A stretch of 64,000 bases of DNA from Protopterus annectens. Its lineage: Eukaryota; Chordata; Ceratodontiformes; Protopteridae. Every line of letters begins with the position of its first letter. The first letter of the stretch is position 1. Positions 23,434 through 33,354 of the stretch are shown here, in pieces. The translations under genes were made by a program, and so were the position numbers. The stretch is taken from contig NC_056745.1 in NCBI RefSeq assembly GCF_019279795.1, forward strand, positions 511,501,006 through 511,565,005. Reading direction: 5' to 3'. A model generated the notes under the pieces. The model had not been told where the DNA came from. It saw only the letters and a list, made by a program, of their open reading frames with translations, and searched no databases.

Positions 23434-24351
23434 TTACTTTTGCATTGCTAGTTTCAATAAGCTTTGTATGCTGTTGACTTTTCTTATGTTTTCTCCCCCC
23501 TCGCTGGTATCTAGGCCTAAAGGGATAGATGCTGGTGTTCTTTTGGGGGATGGTGAACCTGATACAGCCTGTAAATCACTGTCAGTACAGGATGAGAGGT
23601 CATCAGTAGATGAGCCAACATCCGGGGTACGATTCCTAAGTATGGACCTAGGTCTTTTCCTTTTGGGGGTTCTTGTTGGATGTGGTGTGAATCTCACATG
23701 TTTATTGGTATTACTGAAGGGATTGGCACTTTGGTAATCTAATTGATCTCTCTTAAATTTCTTGATTTTTCTCATCTTGAGTTGTTCCTCTAAATTGTTT
23801 AGATCTGTTGCCACTTTAGTCAACTGTTTGTTGAAGAAAGCTTCCCCTTCAAATGGTTGTACATCACCAACTAGTTTCATGAATGCACTGATTTCACGGT
23901 CGATCACTCGATCATGAAACTTTGCTAAAGCTTCAACAAAAGACATGGTAGTCTGTTGCTGTATGGCTGCCCATTGATTATTAAGCTCCTCATCAGCTTC
24001 ACCCACATGGGGTTGTATTCTTACTCTGAGTCCCCTTGGTGTTATATTTTTGGCTATATAAGCCTTAAACAATTTAGAGTGCCAAACATTGGATCTCAAA
24101 GATCTAAGGTGTTTGTGTAGCTGGTCAAAAGCTATTCCACAAATGGACTCAGGGCCCAAAGGGTCACCAGTATTGACATTGGGTGTACAAGAGCCCAGAC
24201 CAAAGGCTCCAAGGTCTTCCCTGTCTGCTGATAGACCAGAAACCAAACTGAGGAGATCCATCCCAGTATCAGTGAAATTGTTGGAATCTAGTACCAATTG
24301 GAAATATATGAATTTTATATTCTTTGATTGCTGGTTCAGAAAGACTGACAA
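23434..24351 (-). pseudogene. Penelope N-terminal region or ORF1-like frame
   Basis: An open frame of 305 codons directly upstream of the RT. It is hydrophilic, with a basic run (TRTPKRKRPRSILRNRTPD) and a serine-rich tail, and ends GENIRKVNSIQSLLKLAMQK before a stop. The RT frame overlaps in another phase at 23431. Many Penelope-like elements have an N-terminal extension of unknown function here. Whether this is a separate ORF or an N-terminal domain cut off by a frameshift cannot be decided from one copy. The stated start may not be the true one. Confidence 0.6.
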
Positions 24352-24399
24352 TAATAGCCTCAGTCCAAAGTTGGAAATGTTACGTCAATAGAAAAGAAC

Positions 24400-26377
24400 C
24401 ATAGTGGGTCAATATATAAAGATAAGAGACAATAATAGCCAGGAAAAGATGGTTGATAACCAACTGGTAGTTTAATATACACAAGGCTATGTCCCTTAAG
24501 GAAATCCAAAATGAAAATAGCTGTGTTATATAATACAATTCCTAAGCCATTTGTTAGATAAGCCAAATATGATCAAAAGCCTGGCTCAAAACATGTGACC
24601 AGCAATAAAGAGGACCTAAGTACAATAGATTTTAGGAAAAAAAAATATAATCAATAGCAAAGAGGGCCACAATTAAAAACCTGAAATAGTTCAAATGACC
24701 CTATGAATATCAGTGCAGTCTAAGAAACCAGTATAGTGAGTATGAACTTGGAAAATCTGACAACCTAATGATTAAAGTCCCAAAAGAAGATGAAAAAAAA
24801 AACAAAATTCTTAGAAATCATTATAGTCCACAATGGCTGCTTGTATTTGTATCAAATGTTCACACGTATATAGTGAATTATCTAAACAAATATAAAAAAT
24901 GGGATATCCGATGTCAATATGTACAACAGGTGGGTTATACTAAGCTGAACCTAATATGGTATGGTTGAACTACTGGGACATGAAAGTACAAAAATCGAAT
25001 TGAAAAAGTAGAGCCACATTAGAAATACTGATACGGCCCTGTTCCATCTAATCAAACCAGTAAGTGTGTAAAACAATATTTATGAATTGGTCCCCAACCC
25101 TATGGTAATATGGTGTAACTAACTAATGCATAAAATAAGTTCCAATATTTGCTAGTATCTTGTCAATACAGACAATATATTTATGAGCATGAAAGAATGT
25201 TGATAGCCAAGAACATATTACTTATATGCATTACTGCATATTAACCATATAAATGGATCAAAGAAAATATATGCAGTAGAATCAATACAATAAATCAAAA
25301 TTGTAAATGAGGAACACCACAAATAAATGCAGTACCTTACAACCAGACAAGAAGTGCATGTATGATGATGTCCCACCTGTGTAGGACTCAATACTGAAGT
25401 ACAAAAAAATCACGAATAATCCTGCATAGTTCTTGCATAGTCCAATATCAAAATGATGAATCAAAATTGAAAAACGACAGCAAGGACTGATCGTATCCAA
25501 TGTTGTAATTTCCCAGTCCCACCAGAAAGTAATGCGACCTGATATTGTCCAAGATTGAACCTGCAGACTGCTGAAAAATGTGTATTTTTGGCACCAAAAA
25601 TGGCCAGATAGTTAATGTTGGCTGCCGGTTGGTAATGAACCAGCACAAACTGTTTCCCACAATGTGCGGCTTGCAATACACGCCAGAAGTCCGACAAGTA
25701 TAGTGAAAAAAGAAAATTAAACAGTATCTGGTTTCCCATTTAAATGGCGCTTGTAAACAGTCAGCCAGTATGTGGGGAGGAGTGCAACTTCTAAAACAAA
25801 CCTCCTGCTGGCTGCCGGTTGGTAACAAACCAACAAACTGTTTCCCACAATGTGCGACTTGCAATACACACCAAAAAGTCCAAAAGACCAATAAGTATGG
25901 TGAAAAATAAACAGTACCTTGATTAACTTTAGTCACAGATGTTCCTGTGTGGATGGCGCTTGTAAAAATCAGCCCGTATGAGCCATGCCGACTGAATAAA
26001 TCCAGAAATAATGTTTTTTTGGTAAAAAAAAAATAAAGCTAATCAAAATACTTGTTTATAACAAAAAGGAATTAAACAATGCCTTCGTGACCTTGTATAT
26101 ACATACAGCAACATGCAATGCCGCTGAAAAGCGACTGGTACGTTTAGACTGCTACATGCAAGAAAATTGTTGTAGTCCAAAGGGATAATTCCAGCACAAT
26201 GATGGTAAGATCTGTCCAACAATCCAGGTTAGGTCCAAAAAAATAATTCCACCAAGATGAAGCAAGCGAACCAACAGAAAAAAATATAATAAAGATAAAT
26301 AAATGACTGCAGAAACAATCTTGCAGTCCGTATCAGGTTCACAGGCCCCCAAGCAGGATGTGGGAAGGAGTGTAACT
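24400..26377 (-). other. PLE-D 5' leader with internal repeats
   Basis: About 2 kb upstream of the PLE-D coding region. A unit of about 90 bp (GGCTGCCGGTTGGTAA through TTGCAATACAC) occurs at 25618-25700 and again at 25807-25895. Near 25775-25800 the sequence resembles the tandem junction at 26350-26395 (both have a GGAGGAGTG/GGAAGGAGTG block next to AAACAAACCTCCTG). An uninterrupted frame of 162 codons (25936-25448) spans the repeats but shows no protein family; I treat it as untranslated. Confidence 0.6.
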
Positions 26378-27454
26378 ACCAAAACAAACCTCCTGCACGA
26401 GAGCAATTGCACAGCTCTGACCAGAAATTCCAAAAGCACATCAAGTGAGCCAGCAAACTGTTGCCTGAAAAAATATATTTATTGTTAAGAAATCATAAAA
26501 ACAACAAAACCAGACCGGTTTCAGCTGGACAAAAACACAGCCTTTCTCAGTGTAAATTAGAATGATCAAATGTTGCTGTTTAAATACATACATCTGAGAG
26601 TTCATTGGTTCAAACTAGAATTGTTCATTTAGACCAGGTGGAAATAATCCACCCAATTTAACAATCCACTTATTTTCTTTTGAATTTAAAATAGAGTGCC
26701 AACCTGTTTTATTTAGTTTGTTACCTTTTATAACATCAATTACCATAAAAGAAAATCTTGCAGTTTTGTGTACCAGATGGTGTTTGTATAAAGCATTGTT
26801 GACGTTTTTGTTTTTAATGTTACTTACATGTTCAGATATCCTGAGTCTCAGAGGACGTGAAGTTTGTCCAATGTAAAAAGATCCGCAAGTGGCCAAATAA
26901 ACCAACCAATCACTACTGCAGTTGGCAAAGAAGTTGACATCATACACTATGGCAGAATTCCGACTGGTGAATTGTTTGGACTTATTTACTCTGTCACAGT
27001 TGGTGCAGTGACTGCATGGAAAACAACCAGTCAGAGGTTCTCCTGTCAAAGTGGTCTTTAATGGCTGCGACTGACTACAGTCATGAGAATGTTTGTAATG
27101 ATTAAAGCAGCAGCCAAGGTTTTTCCCTTTGCGAAATGAAAAAAGACATCTGTCTGGTATGATACTTGCCAATTCATGATCACATTGTAGTATGTTCCAG
27201 TGTCTATGTATACTATGAATTAAAATATCCAAATTCCTGGCATAGGTAGTTACAAACCTGATGGGTTGTGATTCAGTGATGTTGTGCTCTTTGTAACATA
27301 ACAAATCATCCCTATTGAATATATTCACCAAATTTCTGGCTTGCAGAACATGCCCCATCCTATAACCCCTGGATCTAAACCTGTTTGTAAGATCCTTTCT
27401 CTGTTCCTGAAAAGAAGACTCGTTGGAACAGATACACTTCATTCTGATAAATTA
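26378..27454 (-). mobile_element. Upstream truncated PLE-D copy (pLTR)
   Basis: Matches 20957-22035. It encodes the same RT end and GIY-YIG endonuclease (open frame of 275 codons at 27442-26615: SFYIGQTSRPLRLRISEHVSNI, seen as FYIGQTSRPL and LRISEHVSNI). The GQTS here keeps the common T that the other copy has as P. Its hammerhead core near 26547 reads CTGAGAA rather than CTGAGGA, so it is mutated. The truncation point abuts the target duplication. Confidence 0.88.
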
Positions 27455-27916
27455 GATACTTCAAATAACTCTAATTGTGTCCTTGATACAATACAAAGTC
27501 GTAGTTATGCCAAAACACAACACTTTGCCAAAAAACATGCAGTTACCTTGCTTTATTTATGCTTATTGTGCCCTTTTTATCCTTATTTGTTTTGCTCATT
27601 TAATCTGTTTTCATGCCCACTGCACTTTTCTTGTACTCATTTTACTCTAAACATGCTCATTTTGCTTTAAACATACTTGTTTTGCTTTTCTGATAATCAT
27701 TTCATCAAATATCTTATTCTTAAACATTCTGTTTAAATAAACCTTTTGTGCCTTGTGCTTGTTTAATAATGTGATTTGTGCCCTTGTAATGCTCAATTTT
27801 ATCTTTTTTATAAAAGTTTTCATTACCTTTGGTTCTTTTCTGGCTCTTTTTCATGCTCATTTCTCTTAGTTTATCTTCACTGTTATCTCTGCACCTTGTG
27901 GCTCGATATCTCTGAA

Positions 27917-27934
27917 ATCCCAGTTCTAACACCA
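27917..27934 (-). promoter_or_regulatory. tRNA-Leu-type primer binding site
   Basis: TGGTGTTAGAACTGGGAT begins right after the 5' LTR on the minus strand. It differs at two positions from TGGTGTCAGAAGTGGGAT, the complement of the 3' end of vertebrate tRNA-Leu(CAA) with CCA. Such a site primes minus-strand cDNA synthesis. Confidence 0.8.
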
Positions 27935-28195
27935 TGTCGATCATCTAATCAGGATGCAATAGTCGAGTCTTTGTGGGTTCTGTTCAGGCAGCTTTATTAT
28001 ATGCAGACACATCACAATTGAAGCTTAACAACTTTAACTTGGGTAACTTGTATGCAAACTATCTACATTCATTCTTACAAGCTCGCTCACAGGCTGCACT
28101 TTAAAATGGCACTGAGTATAGCATGTGCCTGCTATTTATATATGCACGTTCAGTCCCTGATAGGCTTTTTAAAGACACACACACACAGTTCTACA
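27935..28195 (-). repeat. gypsy 5' LTR
   Basis: 261 bp, TG at 28195 and CA at 27935 on the minus strand, paired with 16137-16393. The copies differ by many substitutions and small indels (for example a CA-rich expansion near 28175-28190), so they have been separate a long time. Confidence 0.9.
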
Positions 28196-28375
28196 CTGAT
28201 GAAGTCTTCTAGTAAGACAAAAGTGCTCACTCTAACAAGTAATACACTTCTAAGAAAGAATGAGTTTTTCTGCTGTTACCATTTTTTTCTGTGGAGCATT
28301 TTATTTTATTTTGAGCCATTTACCAAGGTTTCATCTTGGTTATTAGGTTTTCACCTTGGTTCTAGTGTAATTTTG
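28196..28375 (+). mobile_element. PLE-C, right part (3' end)
   Basis: Continues PLE-C after the gypsy insertion. With the duplicated CTGAT counted once, the sequence across the junction reads CTGATGA followed by GTCTT-CTAGT-AAGAC, AAAA and a perfect GTG-CT-CAC hairpin then TC. This is the hammerhead layout with one changed core base (A where G12 of GAAA is expected). The right edge near 28375 is approximate, set by the start of recognisable DIRS gag. Confidence 0.65.
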
Positions 28376-28580
28376 GATTTAAGTACCAGTAGCAAGACAG
28401 AAACTGGAAGGAGGCCTTTCAAAACAAGCTTGTTCCTCCTATCACTAACTGTCCCAGCATTAAATGCTGCACAAATGCAGCACGAGGTGTCCAAGTATGT
28501 GGGCCTAGACAACAGATGTATTGCATATGTTTATCAGAGGTGGGGATCTTATGCCCACAGGAAGTGTACTTTTTAAATCC
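28376..28580 (-). pseudogene. DIRS gag N-terminal zinc-finger-like region
   Basis: On the minus strand: FKKYTSCGHKIPTSDKHMQYICCLGPH, with a C..C, H, C..C spacing. The plus-strand DIRS has the matching FKQCDKCGRKMPNSDGHLSCVYCLG at 33960-34035. The KKxxxCGxKxPxSDxHxxCxxCLG pattern is common at the start of DIRS gag. It lies upstream, in sense, of the gag remainder at 13.88 kb, so about 14.5 kb of insertions separate the two. Confidence 0.7.
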
Positions 28581-28704
28581 AGTAGGCTTTTCAACCATAC
28601 TGTGAAGCAACAAGGAATAAAAAAAAAAAAAACGAGAGAGAGAGAGAAGGAAACTTTTTTTTAAAATAGTTGTAACAGACAGAAAAGATATATCCCAACA
28701 ATGG

Positions 28705-28847
28705 TTGTTGTTGTTTGTCTTTCAGCTTTTCCCGGTTAGGGGTCGCCACAGCAGAACTCCGGTCCGCTAATGATTGGCAGTAGATTTTCACGACCGCCGA
28801 GGTGCCAGCTCGATGTTCAACCTTCAGTGAAGGCACACCCATTTATG
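28705..28847 (-). mobile_element. 5'-truncated SINE with target duplication
   Basis: Minus-strand copy of the same SINE as 11320-11550, lacking the tRNA-like head. It carries the shared TGGCGACCCCTAACCGGGAA tail. Flanked by ATATCCCAACAATGGT (28689-28704) and ATATTCCAACAATGGT (28848-28863), a 16-bp target duplication with one mismatch. It sits in the DIRS 5' untranslated region. Confidence 0.88.
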
Positions 28848-28863
28848 ATATTCCAACAATGGT

Positions 28864-29269
28864 ATTACTAGAAAATACCTCAAAGCATGGGAAGAAAGGT
28901 TACCAACAATGGTAATGAAAATACAATATATGCAGAGCAGGAATGAGGTTTAAGAGGCAGGATCTGAATGAGCCATGTATTGCTTAACTGACAATGACTG
29001 GATGGCTTATAAGTGAAGTATAATGTTTACAACTACAGTTGTTTCAATGGTGTCTGATGTAAACTGTTTGCAGTGAAAGTGATATCATTTTGTATGTTTT
29101 TCATTTATATAAATGCTACTGCCTTTGTCATATGTGTAAATTTAACAAAAAAAAAAAAATAGTAAAGAAGATTACCAAAACAAAAAAATCTTAGTTTTTG
29201 TAGCTAGAAGGTTTATGAGATACTATTAATAAGGAAAACATATCTAAATGGAAGAAATATAAGTTTTTG
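28864..29269 (-). other. DIRS 5' untranslated region, no gene
   Basis: AT-rich, with an A-tract at about 29148-29160. No coding signature on either strand. It lies between the DIRS 5' terminal repeat and gag start. Confidence 0.5.
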
Positions 29270-29490
29270 CACTCACTAAACCCATGGGCTAGAGATCCCA
29301 ATCCTGTCTGAACCTGAAGAGCAGCAAATGAGATCTGAGGTAACACAGTGGTCAGGGGGATTATTGATAAGGGAGGAGCTCAAGAGTCAGATCCCAGAAT
29401 CTACAGAAGGTTGCCAAGTTGGATCCAAACCCATTCGTTAAGGAAGAAATGAAAATGACATCATCAGATCAGCTTTTTTTTTTTTTTTAA
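29270..29490 (-). repeat. DIRS 5' terminal repeat arm
   Basis: Reverse complement resembles 5870-6025: shared blocks are CATTTTCATT..TTCCT, GAATGGGTT..GATCC, TAGATTCT.GGATC and TGTTACCTCAGATC. The inner end has TTTAGTGAGTGCAAAAACTTATA, comparable with TATAGTGAGTACATAACTTTTATA at 6220. It marks the upstream end of the minus-strand DIRS. Confidence 0.7.
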
Positions 29491-30600
29491 ATGTCTAGTT
29501 CCAGCTTTTATCTTAAATACATGGGTCCCTATCAGGTCAGCAAAAAAATCAGTTCAGCAACCAGCGTTTTCAATGCATTTGCATTGAACATGCCATTCGA
29601 ACTGTTCATACTGAGATTGCGGTACAGTGAGGATCAGGAAATTTACCTAAATCCCCACTGTAGTGCAATCTCTGAGTTGGTATATATAATTAGCAGGGGG
29701 TGTGGGGGTACATCCCCCCACAAGCAGAAGTTGATGAATAACATTTCTGATGAAATGCCATTCACTGAAGTTATATAGACCCTAAATACACACACTGGTT
29801 CTGATGAAATGCCATTCACTGAAGTGATATAGACCCTAAATACACACACTGGCAGGTTGTGCTTTTATACAGCTGTTTCTTGTCCCATCCATTTGAGACT
29901 ATATCATATCTTGCAAAACTTTTTGATTTATTGAAAGCCCCCCAGTCAAAAAACAAACACCCCAATACCCCCTTAAAACCTATTAATTTAGTACTAACAC
30001 ACAAAACTATGCACATCTTCAAATACTGAAGTTTTTCCCCTCCTAATAGGAGCAAATGTCCAAAACTAACAGTCACATTCAGACTTGAGTTAATCTAAAA
30101 GAAAGTCTATCCATACTAAGATGCATGGTGCAGCCTGTGCTTCTACTGAGTGCTGTCTGGTTTTGTCTTATCTTTATCTCCTGGACAATTTCTCTTTACA
30201 AGATTGTCTCCATGGAGACAAGAAACAAATTGCTACTAAAATATACATTTATTTACTAGAAAAAAGCCTTATAATATTCAATCTTCTTTTTCATTTACTT
30301 GCTTGCTCTTAAAATGCGTTACTAGATCAAGGTAATGGCCTTAATCCAGTCATTCCCCCATGCAAGAATGAGAAAAAAAGCACATTTTTTCTTTTGTCAA
30401 GTTCTTTTAACCAGCCTTTTTTTTTACAACACAATGGCTACATTTCTTAAAACTGAAGAAGAAAGAGAAAAGGTTAAAAAAAAAAAAAAAACGAGATCAC
30501 CCATTTACAATAGTTTCCCCATTATACTTAAAATTAGCTAAGAAAACTTTATTTTATAGCATGCAAAAAAACACACTATAAAAATAGTACTTCTAAGAAA
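29491..30600. other. Unassigned, with a 54-bp tandem duplication
   Basis: No recognisable coding region. It contains a short hairpin (TGTGGGGG facing CCCCCCACA at 29700-29722) and a 54-bp unit repeated twice (29745-29798, 29799-29852) with one mismatch. A T-run marks its left edge (29473-29488). It may be ORF1-ORF2 intergenic L1 sequence or another insertion. Confidence 0.45.
29745..29852. repeat. 54-bp tandem duplication
   Basis: Two head-to-tail copies of a unit beginning TTCTGATGAAATGCC, differing at one base (TTATATAG versus TGATATAG). Confidence 0.92.
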
Positions 30601-31980
30601 AAATTTTGTTTTACTTGCAGTTAACTCGCTCCCTTTTCTTCCCTACCTCCAAGTACTTTTCTGAACATTAATGACATGATGTAGGGCATATACTTTAGTG
30701 TCTCCCACAAGTCCAAAAAAAAGTCCAATATTTCCAATTTTTCTTGTTCTGTCATATTTCACAAATAAAATTATTGCTTTGTAATCCAACATTTGTCAAT
30801 TTCCAAGTTACCGGTTTTATTCCTGTTCATCTCAATCTCCCAAATCCTGTCTCTGCTTCATTTCCAACGTACTCTCGATTCTTCTAGTCAACTCTTGTGC
30901 TCCCTTCCTTCCTCTCCAGCATTTTCTCTTCAACATTGGAAAAGGTTTCACTGGCACAGTCTCCATGTGGTCTTTATTACTGGAACAAGCAACAGAATCT
31001 CTTGTTTCACAGCTCACTTTTTGATGGACAAGCTTTTATTTCCTCCTTAGCATGTACTTCATCAAAAAATGATTTTGTCTCTCCAGGGAAGAATATTTTG
31101 AAGATAGCTGGATACAGTAGTTTGAACCTCATGCCTGCTTTTTCACATTCTCTGAATAGTGGACTAACTTTACCCCTCTTCTACCTGATGTACAATGAGT
31201 AATCATTCTCCATAAGCACACTGCTGTCTCCCATTTTTAGTACTTTGCCCTTTTGCTGGGTAGGACTGCATCTTTTCTAATAAGGTTTAGGTTAATTTTT
31301 CATAACCAGGTTTGGAGCATAAACACCGTATGCCTTTTCAATTCCTACTGTGGGATACCAGTCCAGTTGCTTATTTGTGCTGCTATCAAATTAATAATCT
31401 GTTTCTTCCAGCTTTTCTGGTACAGCTAAAAATCTGTTTTTTTCCCTATGTGCTCTGTCCTCTAATTCTATTTTTTTTTTAAATATCTTCTTGAGCAGTC
31501 TCATATTCAGCCAGCCTTTTCTTCATTTCAACCCCTGATTTTTGCAGTTTTATCACCTCATCTGAATATCTGTTTAAAGCTTCTTCCATTTTTTTGCAGC
31601 TTTTTTTTGTTTTGAGTTGATATACTCCATCAGTGTTTTGTTTATTTTAACTAGATTTGTGTGCTGTTGTCTTATGCTTTCCTCTAGGTTACTGGAAATC
31701 ATGTCTGCAGCTTGCACTGCAGTTTGCTGAACAGCTGCAGTACTTTTCCCAGTCAGTGTTTATTCTTCACCTTTTGTAACTGATTTTCCTTCAGGTCCTC
31801 TGTATTTCTTTTTTCCTGGCATCCAGGCAGTGCATACTAGTCAGTTAGTGAAATTTAACCAGGAACAAAAAGTCCACTGGCCTTCTCTGCTAAGAAGTTT
31901 CTGTTTTTACACTGGGAGAGCCAGTATTAAGCGGTTACTCAATGTGCAGCCATCTTGAAAGTCTGTATTTAAAGTATTGA
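30601..31980 (-). mobile_element. L1-type LINE 5' end with ORF1
   Basis: The minus strand starts near 31950 with CAAGATGGCTGC, a motif common at L1 5' ends. ORF1 begins at ATG 31822 (MPGKRNTED-like start after a frameshift), followed by a lysine/glutamate-rich, probably coiled-coil stretch. The C-terminal domain is clear: GKVSPLFRECEKAGMRFKLLYPAIFKIFFPGETKSFF at about 31170-31060, seen as FRECEKAGMRFKLLYPA and GETKSFFDE. It matches the L1 ORF1 pattern LREKGI.F.LLYPA.L....G....F. One TAG lies in the domain. L1 ORF1 proteins are RNA-binding trimers. The copy at 36450-37530 is a tandem duplicate. Confidence 0.8.
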
Positions 31981-32328
31981 ATATTGCAGAAGAGATATAT
32001 GAACTGCAAGTGGGAACTTTAGAAAAGGGTAGGAGTAAATTACATTTTAAAATGGAAATTGAGTGCACAATACATGCAGAATAATATTTTGGAAGAGTGA
32101 GACTTACGGAAGGCAGGACTTGAGCAATGTAGTATTGGATTGATGATAGCTATACAAAAAAACATACATGATGTATGCTTGTAACTAGGAACATGTTAAT
32201 GTGGTTTGTATTCTTTTATATAAAATGTGTCTGTCTATATATTGATAATTCAACAAAGTTGCTAAAAAAAACTTCCTCCCTGTAAGACTGCCTACAAATG
32301 TTGGTCAAAAATAATCAGAGTAAGTAGC

Positions 32329-32472
32329 AGGCCTTATCCTACAGCCACAGTGTCAGTGGTACAACAGGTAGCGACTCACTTTCGCACACAAGGCTGTGGG
32401 TTACATCCTCATGTCAGAAAGATCTATAGCTGACACTATGGAAAATGTATGGATGAATCAAGGATAAGGCCT
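32329..32472. repeat. Small tRNA-like palindromic element
   Basis: 144 bp with perfect 12-bp inverted ends AGGCCTTATCCT and AGGATAAGGCCT. Inside, ACAGTGTCAG faces CTGACACTAT. The centre (TGGTACAACAGGTAGC, then CTGTGGGTTACATCC) resembles tRNA A and B boxes. The duplicate is at 37894-38039. It interrupts the DIRS recombinase fragment. No target duplication was identified. Confidence 0.6.
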
Positions 32473-33300
32473 AAAGTTCTGAAACCCTCCTGGATAAAGA
32501 CACTGACACTAACAGAACAGTTTTTAAGATAAGAATTTTAGATCTGTAGATACAACAGACTCAAATGAAGGTCTAGACAAGACTTCTAGAACAAAATTTA
32601 AATCCCACTGAGGAGCAGATCCTTAATGGGGGGAGGGGGTCTGAAATGGAATGTCCCTTTAAGGAATGCCTTACTTAACTTGTAAGACACCAAAGAATAG
32701 TCTTGAAACTACCCGTGGAGTGAATAAATGGCTGCCAGCTGTACCATAGTAGAGGAATTACACATAGCTGAAAATAAGGAAGGCAAGAAACATAACACTA
32801 GTAGCGATGCTGAAAATGGCTCATTGTTCTGAGCTTCCACTCAAGACAAATCTTTACCATTTGCTAAGGTACAACTTACGAGCAGACAAGGTCTGTGAGG
32901 CTGAAAAAAATATGTACTACATCAGGGAAAAGGGAAGTCTTTCCTTGCCATCAGTGGAACTGGAGAAACCAAGTAGTTAGTTTCAATTTTGCCTAGTCCA
33001 GATGGGTAGGAAAGCAGATCTGGTATGGAATCTAACAGCAGAGGGGCTCCTTCAGGTAAAACTTTTGTAGGGGAGACAATCTCTCGCTGGTCCAGAATAG
33101 GCCAATGATGATCACTGTTGCCTTGACCTGAATGGCTTTGTGTATGAATTTGAATAAGCATGAAGTAACCTGGGAGGTCAATAACTAGACAAAGCGTCCC
33201 TGGGGTTCTGTCCCTGTTGAGGGAGAATGACGAAGTACTGGCTACACTTGGTGTTCTGTGCGGTCTCAAACGGATCACAGCATGGTTCACCCCAGCAATG
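32473..33300 (-). pseudogene. DIRS RNase H end and recombinase fragment
   Basis: Minus strand. The start reads a decayed WG.PCCD.F block near 33295. The recombinase part is at about 32870-32560: ARKLYLSKW near 32880, then HLFTPRVVSRLF and PQWDLNFVLEVLSRPSFE, matching the family pattern for the start of the DIRS recombinase (H..V.RFLKG and WDL..VL..L). Stops are frequent. It ends where the plus-strand DIRS begins, giving a head-to-head arrangement. Confidence 0.65.
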
Positions 33301-33354
33301 AAAATAACAAGAGGGGGAGATGCTTGCTTAACCTGTCAAAATCATCACTGTCCC

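Larger units (their letters stand above)
20957..27454 (-). mobile_element. PLE-D, Penelope-like element in partial tandem
   Basis: One insertion event bounded by a 16-bp target duplication. In sense (minus) order it holds a 5'-truncated copy (27454-26378) followed head-to-tail by a long copy (26377-20957). The two share about 1.08 kb (26378-27454 and 20957-22035) at roughly 96-97% identity by eye. This partial tandem gives the LTR-like repeats (pLTRs) described for Penelope-like elements. The long copy has a leader of about 2 kb, an N-terminal coding region, RT and GIY-YIG endonuclease, with only a handful of lesions. It is the best preserved element in the window. Confidence 0.92.
16137..28195 (-). 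mobile_element. Ty3/gypsy LTR retrotransposon, opened by PLE-D
   Basis: Complete in outline on the minus strand: 5' LTR 28195-27935, tRNA-Leu-type primer site 27934-27917, leader, gag, protease, RT, RNase H, integrase, polypurine tract and 3' LTR 16393-16137. A perfect 5-bp target duplication CTGAT flanks it (16132-16136 and 28196-28200). Without the 6.5-kb PLE-D insertion it would be about 5.5 kb. The order protease-RT-RNase H-integrase is that of Ty3/gypsy elements, not copia. No env-like frame was seen. The LTRs differ at many positions, so the insertion is old. It landed in the 3' UTR of PLE-C. Confidence 0.92.
5830..29490 (-). mobile_element. DIRS retrotransposon expanded by nested insertions
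   Basis: Overall extent of one minus-strand DIRS-type element (tyrosine-recombinase retrotransposon with inverted terminal repeats). In sense order it reads: 5' terminal repeat 29490-29270, gag N terminus 28580-28380, gag remainder from about 13880 to 12574, gag end and RT 9646-8340, RNase H 8110-7360, recombinase 7211-6365, and 3' terminal repeat 6310-5830. The order gag, RT, RNase H, recombinase is the DIRS order. The gaps are filled by PLE-A, by PLE-B/C carrying the gypsy element, and by a SINE. The autonomous part sums to roughly 6-7 kb, a normal DIRS size. All frames carry stops. That the distant gag pieces belong to one element is inferred from collinearity and orientation. Confidence 0.7.

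Noticed and set aside
25448..25936. 162-codon frame in the PLE-D leader as a gene
   Set aside because: It spans two copies of a DNA repeat read in different phases, has no recognisable domain, and lies in the leader of a retroelement.
16137..28195. Endogenous retrovirus
   Set aside because: The domain order and primer site fit a Ty3/gypsy retrotransposon, and no envelope-like frame is present between integrase and the 3' LTR.
32340..32400. Functional tRNA gene
   Set aside because: The A and B box resemblance is weak and no cloverleaf could be drawn. The segment is part of a small inverted-repeat element.
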